Below are positions 17,727-25,558 of a DNA stretch of 64,000 nt, piece by piece. Each line of letters starts with the position of its first letter. Within the stretch, counting starts at the first letter, position 1. Made by a program: the position numbers and the translations under genes. Below the pieces are notes generated by a model, which worked only from the letters and a program-made list of their open reading frames with translations, did no database searches and was not told the DNA's origin. The DNA is from G023898405 sp964368985 (GTDB taxonomy: Bacteria; Myxococcota; UBA727; JABDBI01). The DNA is taken from contig CAYJDW010000004.1 of NCBI GenBank assembly GCA_964368985.1, positions 1-64,000 of the forward strand, given 5' to 3'.

Positions 17727-18377
17727 TTATATATTTAAACGAACATAAAATGCGCCATCAGCCCCATGAACTCCATGGGCATAAGATATTTCTTTAATGT
17801 ATTTTTGAAATAGATTTTCTTGTGTCCAAAGAAGAAAATGATACTTAATTAAACCAACTTCTGTTCCGTCACTTAAGTATTCAACATTTTTACTGTGCTG
17901 ACCTTTTCCGGTAATAATTAAAACAAATTTCTTCCCTAATTTGGAGGCATCTTCTAAAAATGCAGTGATTAGTTCTTTGGCTCGATTTACTCTTTTACCA
18001 TGTAGATCAAGCTCATCCTCTGGTGAAAACTTGTAATCTGTAGGCAGCAAAGGGCTGTTGCTTAGATTTTTAACAGCAGTGGTTGATGATGCAGGTTTCG
18101 AATCATCAGAGGGATGAGCAGGTCGGCGAAGGTTAGCTGAAAGCTTCTCAATGCACTGTTTAATCCATTCATTTTTTAAAAGACCGTCAGCTTTCAGCGC
18201 AGAACTTCGCCCTGTATTTATTTCAGTCTTGCGAGCTTTTTCCCATTGCACATCGCACCCAGTGCGAGGGGCAGAGGCCTTGTTTTCCAAGCTTGATAAG
18301 TCAGGATTTTCACACGCTAGTATCGCATGGGGAATTACCAGAGTGAAGAAGAGGTTAAATAATAATATTTTATGCAT
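17727..18377 (-). CDS. Exported protein with a C-terminal Smr domain
   Basis: The C-terminal ~95 residues are a recognisable Smr domain: ELDLHGKRV (LDLHG at 123-127), the ITGKGQHS loop (TGKG at 156-159) and HGADGAFYVRL at the end. Smr domains are normally cytoplasmic nicking endonucleases or RNases (MutS2, SmrB). Here the first 21 residues (MHKILLFNLFFTLVIPHAILAC) form a convincing signal peptide, possibly with a lipobox ending at Cys22. AGGA lies eight bases before the ATG, supporting that start. If exported, the nuclease-like domain would act in the periplasm or outside the cell. Otherwise the N-terminus is a membrane anchor. Confidence 0.82.
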   Translation of the reverse strand: MHKILLFNLFFTLVIPHAILACENPDLSSLENKASAPRTGCDVQWEKARKTEINTGRSSALKADGLLKNEWIKQCIEKLSANLRRPAHPSDDSKPASSTTAVKNLSNSPLLPTDYKFSPEDELDLHGKRVNRAKELITAFLEDASKLGKKFVLIITGKGQHSKNVEYLSDGTEVGLIKYHFLLWTQENLFQKYIKEISYAHGVHGADGAFYVRLNI

Positions 18378-18540
18378 AGATACTTTCCTGAATAAATTAG
18401 TTAACTCATGGATAAAAGTGAATTTTATCTGTTAAATTATGTATTATATTAGCTTGGATCAAGCATTGGTTAATATTAGATAAGCTGAAGCCCCATTCGG
18501 TAGCTAAAATTCTAAGCGGCCAGAAGGTAAATCCAGGATC

Positions 18541-19728
18541 TTACTTATCAATTTCCTCAGCACTAATGCCAAGAGAAGTCAGGATCACCGGCAGATCGTT
18601 TAGATCCAAATACAGAAGTAAATGGGGAATAGCCTGGGCGATGAAATAGGCGGGGCTTCGTAGGTGAAAGGTGATAGCTTGTTCTTCGTCGACGAAGAGG
18701 GCCGCTTTAATATCCCCTTCGGGCCCCTCAATTTCTCCGAAAGCAAATTTTTTTGAGCTGTTTTTGAGAATAATCTCTTTCTCTTCCCTCAGGGGTTTAG
18801 GCTCAAGGCCTTCGGTTTTAAAGCGGTTCAGGGTATCTTTCAGCCATAGAGCGCTCGATTGAATGTCGCGAATTCTTAAACTTAGGCGGGCCAAAGCGTC
18901 GCCGCCTTCAGCAATATTTATTTTAGGCAAAGGACCGTAGTCAATGGAGGAGTTGGCGCTCCCTCTTAAATCATAAAAATTTCGATTAGCTCGTATGAAT
19001 GCGCCGCTTAAGCCTAATGAGCTTGCGAGAGTGAGGTTAATAATAGCTTTTTTTCTTAGCTGACCCTGAATAGTTTCATATTCAGAACTGATATCCATGT
19101 CGTCGATGATTTGTATAATAGCTTCACTTATTTCTAGAAGATCTCGTGTAGCTAAAGTGCTAAGAGAATTTTGTGGGGTATTATTATTGACAGTACCGAG
19201 CATGAGAGCTTCACTTTTTATTAGATTTTTTCCGCTCCGCGCTAGGTCGAATAAATTATCTGCATTAAGGCTCATAAAAATATCTTTGAGGACGCAAAAA
19301 TGGTGATATATCCGCGCCACCTCCAAGGCCAGTGCTCTCATTTGTTTTATTTCTAAACTGGCATCGTAATCTAATAAATTTTCATAAGCCGAGACGAGGG
19401 CCAACTGATAAAAAATTGGTGTGCGATGGTTAATTCTTGCAATGCTATTTATACCTTCAATAAAACTATTCTCAGCAATAATCTGTTCAAGGTCGTGACA
19501 GAAATAGCCGCGACTAACCTGACTGTTGATAATCCTCGAGCCAAGCAATTTAAGTTCCAAACCAATTTTAATAGCCAGGCGATCAAAAAATGGATTTAAC
19601 GCGTGACTGGCGAGCTGAGTCATGGTGGGGGAGACATTGCTGGTGCTTGGCGCGGATTGATAAAGTTCTTTCTGCTGAAAGCGCGAAATCAATAAAGTGT
19701 TGTCTACGGGAAGAGCTGATCTTTTCAC
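18541..19728 (-). CDS. NuoD-like protein (49-kDa / hydrogenase large-subunit family), strongly diverged
   Basis: The 395-residue protein follows the NuoD plan. After ~70 residues come GYFCHDLEQIIAENSF and GINSIARINHRTPIFYQLAL (NuoD: GYFHRGIEK...RIDYVSP...LA). EVARIYHHF matches the E--RI-NHL helix. LSGAFIRANRNFYDLRGS matches the G--LRA-G--WDLR region. Finally FGEIEGPEGDIKAALFVDE, FHLRSPAYF and a closing EEIDK match the NuoD C-terminus. It has no CxxC pair, so it cannot bind NiFe. It starts with GTG after AGGAG and is the last gene of a four-gene minus-strand cluster in nuoABCD order. No other complex I gene is visible. Function unproven. Confidence 0.72.
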   Translation of the reverse strand: MKRSALPVDNTLLISRFQQKELYQSAPSTSNVSPTMTQLASHALNPFFDRLAIKIGLELKLLGSRIINSQVSRGYFCHDLEQIIAENSFIEGINSIARINHRTPIFYQLALVSAYENLLDYDASLEIKQMRALALEVARIYHHFCVLKDIFMSLNADNLFDLARSGKNLIKSEALMLGTVNNNTPQNSLSTLATRDLLEISEAIIQIIDDMDISSEYETIQGQLRKKAIINLTLASSLGLSGAFIRANRNFYDLRGSANSSIDYGPLPKINIAEGGDALARLSLRIRDIQSSALWLKDTLNRFKTEGLEPKPLREEKEIILKNSSKKFAFGEIEGPEGDIKAALFVDEEQAITFHLRSPAYFIAQAIPHLLLYLDLNDLPVILTSLGISAEEIDK

Positions 19729-19737
19729 CTGTCACTC

Positions 19738-20145
19738 CTAGCTTTCATCTATATCAAATTTAAATTTCTTGCTTATATCGCTTTCAAGCCATCGCGCGCC
19801 CGCAAATAGCGAAGCAATACTAGGTATTAAACTTGCGCCTTGATTACTTTCGATCACTATATTGACGCGATAAGGCAATTTTAAGCTTTTTAGTTGATAA
19901 ATTATTTCATGAGTTGATTGGGGATCGATAACGTCATTCTTCCACGGTAATAATTTTGTTTTTATAACAATAATTTGATCCAGAAGCGTCAAGCGTGTAT
20001 CAGGATCATGCTTTAAAAAATAACTCGCGGCATTCAAATGGCTCGGATCTACTTTTATAAAATAACCCTCAGCCAAGGCAAGATCATCTTGAACAATGAG
20101 ACTTCCTAGACGCTGGTCAAGAAGAGATTTTAGGCTTTTAAACAT
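19738..20145 (-). CDS. NuoC-like protein (30-kDa subunit family), truncated and diverged
   Basis: The 135-residue product keeps the NuoC core: EIIYQLKSLKLPYRVNIVIE (family: F-VVYHL-S---N-RLRLKV), IPSIASLFAGARWLESDI (family: PS-T-L-P-A-W-ERE) and KFKFDID at the position of the DLFGI motif. It stops right there. The downstream segment of normal NuoC (GHP-LRRI, HPLRKDYP) is missing. Its start overlaps the NuoB-like gene by 16 bases and nine bases separate it from the NuoD-like gene, so the genes are almost certainly co-expressed. Recognition rests on motif order plus synteny. Confidence 0.68.
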   Translation of the reverse strand: MFKSLKSLLDQRLGSLIVQDDLALAEGYFIKVDPSHLNAASYFLKHDPDTRLTLLDQIIVIKTKLLPWKNDVIDPQSTHEIIYQLKSLKLPYRVNIVIESNQGASLIPSIASLFAGARWLESDISKKFKFDIDES

Positions 20146-20525
20146 CGACGAGCCTCAAAAATTAATTGTGCGAGATCAGTTTTATCAAGCAGGCATTGAG
20201 AAAGAGTTTTATTGATTTTAAAATTAGTAATAGTGGATGTTGATGTTTTGTTGTGAATACGATTATCACAGCCATTTATATGCAGTAAAAAACTATTTTT
20301 TGGCAAATAAGTTAAATAGGTAGTGATATCGACGGATAATTTGCTCGAAAGGCTTCCCCAAATCACCAGCATATTCGCTTCAAAAATAGAGGTTGCATCA
20401 TAACAAAGATGATGTTTGCTCAAATTTTTTCGCGCAAATTCACGAGCCATATTTGAACAACACGTCGTGCCAAGGATTTGAAAAATATTAACGGGGATAG
20501 CCCAAGGAGGCATGAGACTCTTCAT
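20130..20525 (-). CDS. NuoB-like iron-sulfur protein (20-kDa / PSST family), diverged
   Basis: The pattern LGTTCCSNMA, ANMLVIWGSLSSK, LPKNSFLLHINGCDN and LSQCLLDKTDLAQLI aligns in order with the NuoB motifs LSCC--EM, ADLMVVAGT---K, P-WVISMGACAN and PGCPPRPEA. From the chosen start the four cluster-N2 ligand positions are all cysteine: C22, C23, C86 and C111. The protein, at 131 residues, is shorter than NuoB and has lost the flanking PGCPP prolines. The ATG overlaps the stop of the upstream membrane-protein gene (ATGA). A [4Fe-4S] electron carrier is the likely function, in a complex with the NuoC- and NuoD-like proteins. Confidence 0.7.
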   Translation of the reverse strand: MKSLMPPWAIPVNIFQILGTTCCSNMAREFARKNLSKHHLCYDATSIFEANMLVIWGSLSSKLSVDITTYLTYLPKNSFLLHINGCDNRIHNKTSTSTITNFKINKTLSQCLLDKTDLAQLIFEARRCLKA

Positions 20526-20824
20526 ATTTTTCTGCCCGATTTTTTTCTCCACCACCAAAACAAGAAAGGCGTGAATAGAGCGGAGATTATTATGGTGTTT
20601 TGTTTGTCATGAAGAGATAAATTTTGTGATATTAACAGAAATAATAAAGACACCCAAAGGTTAAAAAATAACATGATGGTTAGCAAAAAATCGTCGGGTA
20701 AAATCATGGGTGCAAGAATTTTTTTTAAGGGCATTTCTTTAGATAGCCATAATCCTCTGAACAAGGCCGCCAGGACAATTAAAATTATTATGATGACGAG
20801 ACTTAAGATTATTTTTTGTAACAT
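20522..20824 (-). CDS. Small three-helix membrane protein in the nuoA position
   Basis: The 100-residue protein has three hydrophobic segments: near residues 3-23, about 46-66, and a short one ending in FWWWRKKSGRKI. It heads the cluster whose next genes are NuoB-, NuoC- and NuoD-like. NuoA is also a ~120-residue three-helix protein in this position, and the stretch FLLTIMLFFNLWVSLLFLL could correspond to NuoA's second helix. Sequence similarity alone is too weak to claim homology. The ATG was preferred over a TTG 36 bases upstream. It would anchor the complex to the inner membrane. Confidence 0.5.
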   Translation of the reverse strand: MLQKIILSLVIIIILIVLAALFRGLWLSKEMPLKKILAPMILPDDFLLTIMLFFNLWVSLLFLLISQNLSLHDKQNTIIISALFTPFLFWWWRKKSGRKI

Positions 20825-20946
20825 TGATTGACCCGGGATTTGGCAAATATCGTTACCCAAAATGGTGATAAGATTAATATAACAGGCTCTGGCTTAGCTG
20901 ATAGTGGCTCTTCGTGATTTTTTTATTTTATTACCCGGGAGGGGCG

Positions 20947-22179
20947 ATGTTTCGAAATGAAGATGTAGAGGCAGCATACTCGCGAATTAAAAATGATATT
21001 ATTTTAAGTCCATGCCTTTTTTCGCCATGGCTCTCTAAGGCCACGGGGGCGCAAGTATTTCTCAAATTGGAAAACATGCAGCAAACCGGCTCGTTTAAAG
21101 AACGGGGGGCTCTTAACTTTTTACTCTCTCGGCCTCGTGGATCGATCAAGCAGGTGGTGGCGGCATCAGCCGGCAATCATGCGCAGGCGGTGGCATTGCA
21201 TGCGCGTAAACTGGGAATTCCTGCCGCTATTTTTATGCCACTTGGAACATCGAATACTAAAATTCTTCAAACTGAAAAATATGAGGCGCAGGTAAAATTA
21301 GTAGGACAAAATTACGACGAGGCTTATGCCTGTGCCAAGGAATTTAGTAAGGAGCATGACGCGGATTATTTACATGCCTATAATGATCTCGACGTCATTA
21401 TTGGCCAAGCGACGATTGGACTTGAAATTAATGCGGCCATTGGCGTACCCGATTTTATTTTTGCGCCTATTGGCGGCGGTGGATTATTTTCTGGTATTGC
21501 CCAATATTTCGCCAACAATAAAGCCAAAGGTCCCAAAATGATCGGTGTCGAGGCTTTGGCATTTCAATCAATGGCGCAGGCTCTGGATAAAGGTCGACCT
21601 TTTTCTTTGAACGGTGAAAAAACCATTGCCGACGGCATTGCGGTGCGAAAGGTGGGCAGTTTGACCCATGAGATTTGTGCCAAACTAAACCCAACTTTAA
21701 TAAGTGTCGATGATGACTGCATTCAACATGCGATTATGGTGTTATTGGAAAGACAAAAAATTGTCACTGAGGGAGCAGGGGCCGCTGCTACCGCCGGACT
21801 TTTACTCGATACATTTAAAAATGAATTGGTGAATAGAAAAGTTGTGGTTGTTGTTTCGGGTGGAAATATTGATATCAGCCTTTTGTCGAGGTTGACTGGG
21901 CAGGAGTTGATCAAATCAGGTCGTTTGTGTCGTATGTCGCTGGTCATCAAGGATACGCCTGGATCTTTGTCCCGTTTACTCTCGAGTATTACGCGGGCAT
22001 TTGGCAATATTGTTGATATTCAGCATGAACGTTCATTTGCTGTATTGAGATGGAATGAAGTTTTAGTTCATGTGACGGTAGAAACTAAAGATGAAATTCA
22101 TGAAAAAAATATGCTATCTCTACTCATGGAAGAAGGATATCAAATCAAAACTCTGATGGGGAATAATTTTGTTTCGTGA
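20947..22179 (+). CDS. ilvA: Threonine dehydratase (threonine ammonia-lyase) with ACT domain
   Basis: The PLP enzyme converts threonine to 2-oxobutanoate and ammonia, the entry to isoleucine synthesis and, through propionyl-CoA, a possible feeder of the methylmalonyl pathway. Motifs are LENMQQTGSFKERGA (Lys51 binds PLP), AASAGNHAQAVA, the PIGGGGLFSG phosphate loop and SGGNID. Residues ~325-410 form one ACT-like regulatory domain, giving the 410-residue shorter form of the enzyme. GGGAGGGG precedes the ATG, supporting this start over an upstream one. Its stop overlaps the diguanylate cyclase gene by 11 bases. Confidence 0.93.
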   Translation: MFRNEDVEAAYSRIKNDIILSPCLFSPWLSKATGAQVFLKLENMQQTGSFKERGALNFLLSRPRGSIKQVVAASAGNHAQAVALHARKLGIPAAIFMPLGTSNTKILQTEKYEAQVKLVGQNYDEAYACAKEFSKEHDADYLHAYNDLDVIIGQATIGLEINAAIGVPDFIFAPIGGGGLFSGIAQYFANNKAKGPKMIGVEALAFQSMAQALDKGRPFSLNGEKTIADGIAVRKVGSLTHEICAKLNPTLISVDDDCIQHAIMVLLERQKIVTEGAGAAATAGLLLDTFKNELVNRKVVVVVSGGNIDISLLSRLTGQELIKSGRLCRMSLVIKDTPGSLSRLLSSITRAFGNIVDIQHERSFAVLRWNEVLVHVTVETKDEIHEKNMLSLLMEEGYQIKTLMGNNFVS

Positions 22180-24067
22180 TGGCGAAAAAACACCACTTCA
22201 AAGCCGAAAAAGTTTGCCCATTAGCTGGCGCCTTTCATTGCATATCGCCGCCATGGGAAGCCTTCTTTGTCTGAGCGTGCTTTTGTCGCTTTTGCCTTTT
22301 CAATATGGTCGCGTGGAGCAAGAGGCCATCACCGAGGCACGCATACTTGCTGAAGCCGTGTCGGCGATTTATCAGCGCCTAGGTCCCGGCGAGCCCAAAG
22401 ATTTTGCGCGAAAACTTCTTCTTCGCGTGGCGCGTACGCCGCATATTTCCGTCGTAAATGTTTATGATGAGCGAGGTATCGTTCGCTACAGCACTGATTC
22501 GCGGGAGCTTGGTAAACATTATGCCTTTCGTCTCGGCGTCATTCGCGAGGAAAATACCCTTACCGTGAGCCATGTTGCCATTGATTCAAGCTCTGGGATC
22601 GGCAGTGTTTCAGTACTCATTGATCGCGATTTGATGCTTTTAAGCACGCACCGTTTATTCGCGCAAGTTGGCATGGGTTTGTTAGGCGTAATTTGCATTT
22701 TGTCCTTCCTCGTTAAAGGTTTAGCGGAAAGGCTGGTAAGTTCCCGTTTGGGGCGCTTAATGAATTTCATTGAAGATGCCGAAAAAGGTTCTTTTTTGAT
22801 TCGCGCAGAAGTGGATCGTAACGATGAGATTGGCCACGTTATCGTGGGTTTTAATCAGCTCTTAGGGGTGATTACCCAAATTGAAGCTCGTGCTTTAGAA
22901 AAAGAACATAATTTGCAGGATGCCGAGGCGCAAAAACATATGCGCTTGAAACTCGAAGAGACTCTTTTTAAGCTGGAGCGTTCCAATGAACGTTTAAATG
23001 GCAAAGTCCAAGCGCAAGAATTGCTCATGGAAGCGGCCCACCGTCTTGGCGGTACCTTGCAACGTGAATCAGTAGTGGAAAGGCTTGCCAATCTGGTGCA
23101 GGAAAAACTTGCCTGGCCTCAATTTGCCGTTTTTTTAATGGAGACCAAAAATCAGGATCGATTCGCGCTCAAATTGGTCGCCGCCATTGGCATTAGCAAG
23201 GACATTATTTCGCTCCACAGCCAAGTGCTGATTGGCGAGGGAATTACTGGCATTGTGGCACAAACGGGTGCTCCTTTAATCATCGCTAATCTTGAAAAAG
23301 AGAAGAGTTTGAAATTGTGGGAGCCGCAAAATCGTGAGGCGGATTCTCAGGAATTTGGCAAAACCGGATCGCTGATGGCGGTGCCGATGATTCATAAAGG
23401 ACGTGTCTTAGGGGTTTTTGTATTTTTGCATCCTAAGATCAATATTTTTGATAAAGAGCATGTTGATTTGATCTCCGCTCTGGGTGCTCAAACAGCATTG
23501 GCAATAATCAATGCTGAATTATATGAAACAACATTAGAACTTGCTACCTCAGATCCTTTAACAGGGATAATGAATAGACGAGCAATGGTGCGACAAATAG
23601 AATATGAACTTACTCGCACACAGAGATTTAATACTGATTTAGCATTGTTGTTGGTAGATGTGGATCACTTTAAAGCTTATAACGACCGCATGGGCCACGT
23701 TCTCGGCGATGTGGCTTTGAAAGAAATAGCTAATGCGCTGAAAGAAAGTATTCGAAAAGTAGATACGGTCGCCCGTTTCGGCGGCGAAGAATTTTGCGTC
23801 ATCTTGCCACAAACCAGTGAAAAGGCCGCTTGCGAGGTGGCCAATAAACTTTGCGAATCGGTACGGGCTTTAAAATTACGCGGCGCGGAAAAACAAGAAC
23901 TCGGTCATTTATCCGTTTCGGTGGGGATTGCGGTCATTCCTGGCAATGCGGACATTTTGGATCGAGAAGATATCTTGACGGATCTGATTGCCGCTGCCGA
24001 CCAGGCACTTTACGAAGCCAAGGGCCTAGGGCGAGATCGCTTTATGGTGAATCGGCACTTTATTTGA
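22169..24067 (+). CDS. Membrane diguanylate cyclase with HAMP, GAF and GGDEF domains
   Basis: Order of domains: N-terminal membrane helix (~residues 24-46), a ~120-residue extracytoplasmic sensor, a second helix (~166-186), HAMP-like linker, coiled coil (~245-285), a GAF domain (~290-440) and a C-terminal GGDEF domain. The active site is GGEEF (538-542). The product-inhibition site RxxD (R529-D532) sits at the canonical five-residue distance, so the cyclase should be active and feedback-controlled by cyclic di-GMP. It starts with TTG, overlapping ilvA, with GGGGA upstream. The signal sensed is unknown. Confidence 0.93.
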   Translation: MFRDGEKTPLQSRKSLPISWRLSLHIAAMGSLLCLSVLLSLLPFQYGRVEQEAITEARILAEAVSAIYQRLGPGEPKDFARKLLLRVARTPHISVVNVYDERGIVRYSTDSRELGKHYAFRLGVIREENTLTVSHVAIDSSSGIGSVSVLIDRDLMLLSTHRLFAQVGMGLLGVICILSFLVKGLAERLVSSRLGRLMNFIEDAEKGSFLIRAEVDRNDEIGHVIVGFNQLLGVITQIEARALEKEHNLQDAEAQKHMRLKLEETLFKLERSNERLNGKVQAQELLMEAAHRLGGTLQRESVVERLANLVQEKLAWPQFAVFLMETKNQDRFALKLVAAIGISKDIISLHSQVLIGEGITGIVAQTGAPLIIANLEKEKSLKLWEPQNREADSQEFGKTGSLMAVPMIHKGRVLGVFVFLHPKINIFDKEHVDLISALGAQTALAIINAELYETTLELATSDPLTGIMNRRAMVRQIEYELTRTQRFNTDLALLLVDVDHFKAYNDRMGHVLGDVALKEIANALKESIRKVDTVARFGGEEFCVILPQTSEKAACEVANKLCESVRALKLRGAEKQELGHLSVSVGIAVIPGNADILDREDILTDLIAAADQALYEAKGLGRDRFMVNRHFI

Positions 24068-24130
24068 GTGGAAACGAACCTAAACCTTACAATGATTTTG
24101 CTAAGGTTTAGGACTTTGTTTGCCGTGAAG

Positions 24131-24159
24131 ATTGCGAACGTAGCGCGGCAATCCATGCC
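24131..24159. repeat. Single arm of an interspersed palindromic repeat
   Basis: ATTGCGAACGTAGCGCGGCAATCCATG is one arm of the inverted repeat that is complete at 38302-38381 (ATTGCGAG-CTAGCGCGG). Here the partner arm is absent or decayed. It lies in the 163-base gap before the rhomboid gene. Confidence 0.5.
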
Positions 24160-24230
24160 TAACTTTGGATGGTCACTCTAGGTCAGTAATTGATTAAAAA
24201 CTGATACGAAATTTTTTTGGAGTATATATT

Positions 24231-25448
24231 GTGGCGCTTATAAATGATGAGCAAAGAGAAGTAGCGGAAATAATTTCCTTTCAAGTTTCTTATAGCCGGC
24301 AGCATATTAAAGCTACGTGGGGCCTAGCTATTGTCATTGCGCTTACGTTCCTTTTGGAAGAGTTATTTGGCGGCAGTACGAGCACTTCTGTACTGGTCCG
24401 GATGGGGGCCAATGTTAAGGAATTGGTGAGTGAAGGTCAGTATTTTCGATTGATGTCGTCGGTATTTTTGCATTCTGGATATATGCACGTATTTTTTAAT
24501 ACCTATGTATTATTTGCCTTAGGTGGATTTTTTAATCGTATTCTTGGTGAAGCTAAATATCTGACGGTATTTTTTGTGTCTGGAATTGCAGGTTCCTTAG
24601 CGAGTTTTTATTTGGGAAAAGCTGCGATCAGTGTTGGCGCCTCCGGCGCGATTTGGGGATTATTTGGCGCGAGCCTTGCCTTGGCTTTCTTTAAAACTCG
24701 CCTCATTCCCGAGGCTATTCGCTTACGTTTAAGAAAAGTTACTTTGATAAACCTTGCCATCAATCTGGGCGTGTCGTTTTTGCCTATGGTAGACATGTGG
24801 GCTCATATTGGCGGTGGCGTTGCTGGATTTTTATGTAGTTTGTTGATGATATTCCATAGCAATAGCCAGGCTATCAATCGTCTTAAAACCCATCTCTTTC
24901 AATTTTTGGCGACATTTTTATTTTTGACTTATTTAGTAAGCATGGTTTTTGTTATTGCTAGTTATCGTCCTTGGCAAGATCAATTTAGTGCTGATTTAGT
25001 CGAAGTCCCCCTCGTAGGAGTGCCCTTTTCGGTCGAGATACCCAAAGGCTTGGCACTAAAAAAGAGTGAGGAAGGGCAGGCGCCAATTTTTCTCTTTGGT
25101 GACCTGACTTTTGATCAAATGGTTATTGAGTTGCAGTTTTATAAGGATCAAGTGCCAAGCCAACAAGCTCAAGAATGGTTAAGCAGCCAACAAAAACAAC
25201 TTCTCCAAGATCCCACGGTGGGAAGCGATATTAAGAGATCCCTAGATTTAAGAAATCCTGCTGGCGGACCTGAACTTTTTTATAAACTTGAACCAAAGGG
25301 TGATTTTGTCGCCTTCACTTTTGTGATTGTGCGGGAAGGCTATGCCATTAAAATGATTTTTGTGAGTGAAAAATCAACGCCACAGGCGCAGGTGGAGAAG
25401 CTGGCGCGACAGGTGATTGATAGTATTAAGAGCACGTCCAATAGTTAA
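24231..25448 (+). CDS. Rhomboid-family intramembrane serine protease with C-terminal extension
   Basis: Six or more membrane helices span residues ~25-250. The rhomboid catalytic dyad is present: GASGAIWG with Ser138 and WAHIGGGVAGF with His192. The HSGYMHVFFN motif also matches the family. The last ~145 residues are a soluble domain with no motif I know, likely on the outer side of the inner membrane. The start is GTG, preceded by TTGGAG at eight bases. It is monocistronic, ending at a shared terminator. Substrates cannot be inferred. Confidence 0.92.
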   Translation: MALINDEQREVAEIISFQVSYSRQHIKATWGLAIVIALTFLLEELFGGSTSTSVLVRMGANVKELVSEGQYFRLMSSVFLHSGYMHVFFNTYVLFALGGFFNRILGEAKYLTVFFVSGIAGSLASFYLGKAAISVGASGAIWGLFGASLALAFFKTRLIPEAIRLRLRKVTLINLAINLGVSFLPMVDMWAHIGGGVAGFLCSLLMIFHSNSQAINRLKTHLFQFLATFLFLTYLVSMVFVIASYRPWQDQFSADLVEVPLVGVPFSVEIPKGLALKKSEEGQAPIFLFGDLTFDQMVIELQFYKDQVPSQQAQEWLSSQQKQLLQDPTVGSDIKRSLDLRNPAGGPELFYKLEPKGDFVAFTFVIVREGYAIKMIFVSEKSTPQAQVEKLARQVIDSIKSTSNS

Positions 25449-25510
25449 TAGAGCTTCTCTGGCACACCCCTCGCCATCTTCATGCCCCCTTCTCAAACGT
25501 GACCCAAAAA

Positions 25511-25540
25511 AAACCTCGCAACAAGTGCGAGGTTTTTAAT
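25511..25540. terminator. Bidirectional terminator between the rhomboid and ppiD genes
   Basis: AAACCTCGCA and TGCGAGGTTT form a perfect 10-bp stem with a 5-base loop. It is flanked by A-runs on the left and T-runs on the right, so it can stop transcription in both directions between the two convergent genes. Confidence 0.9.
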
Positions 25541-25558
25541 CAACCAGTTTCTTAAAAC

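Noticed and set aside
18541..19728. Reading the NuoD-like gene as a NiFe hydrogenase large subunit
   Set aside because: It has only two cysteines and no CxxC pair at either end, so it cannot hold the NiFe centre.
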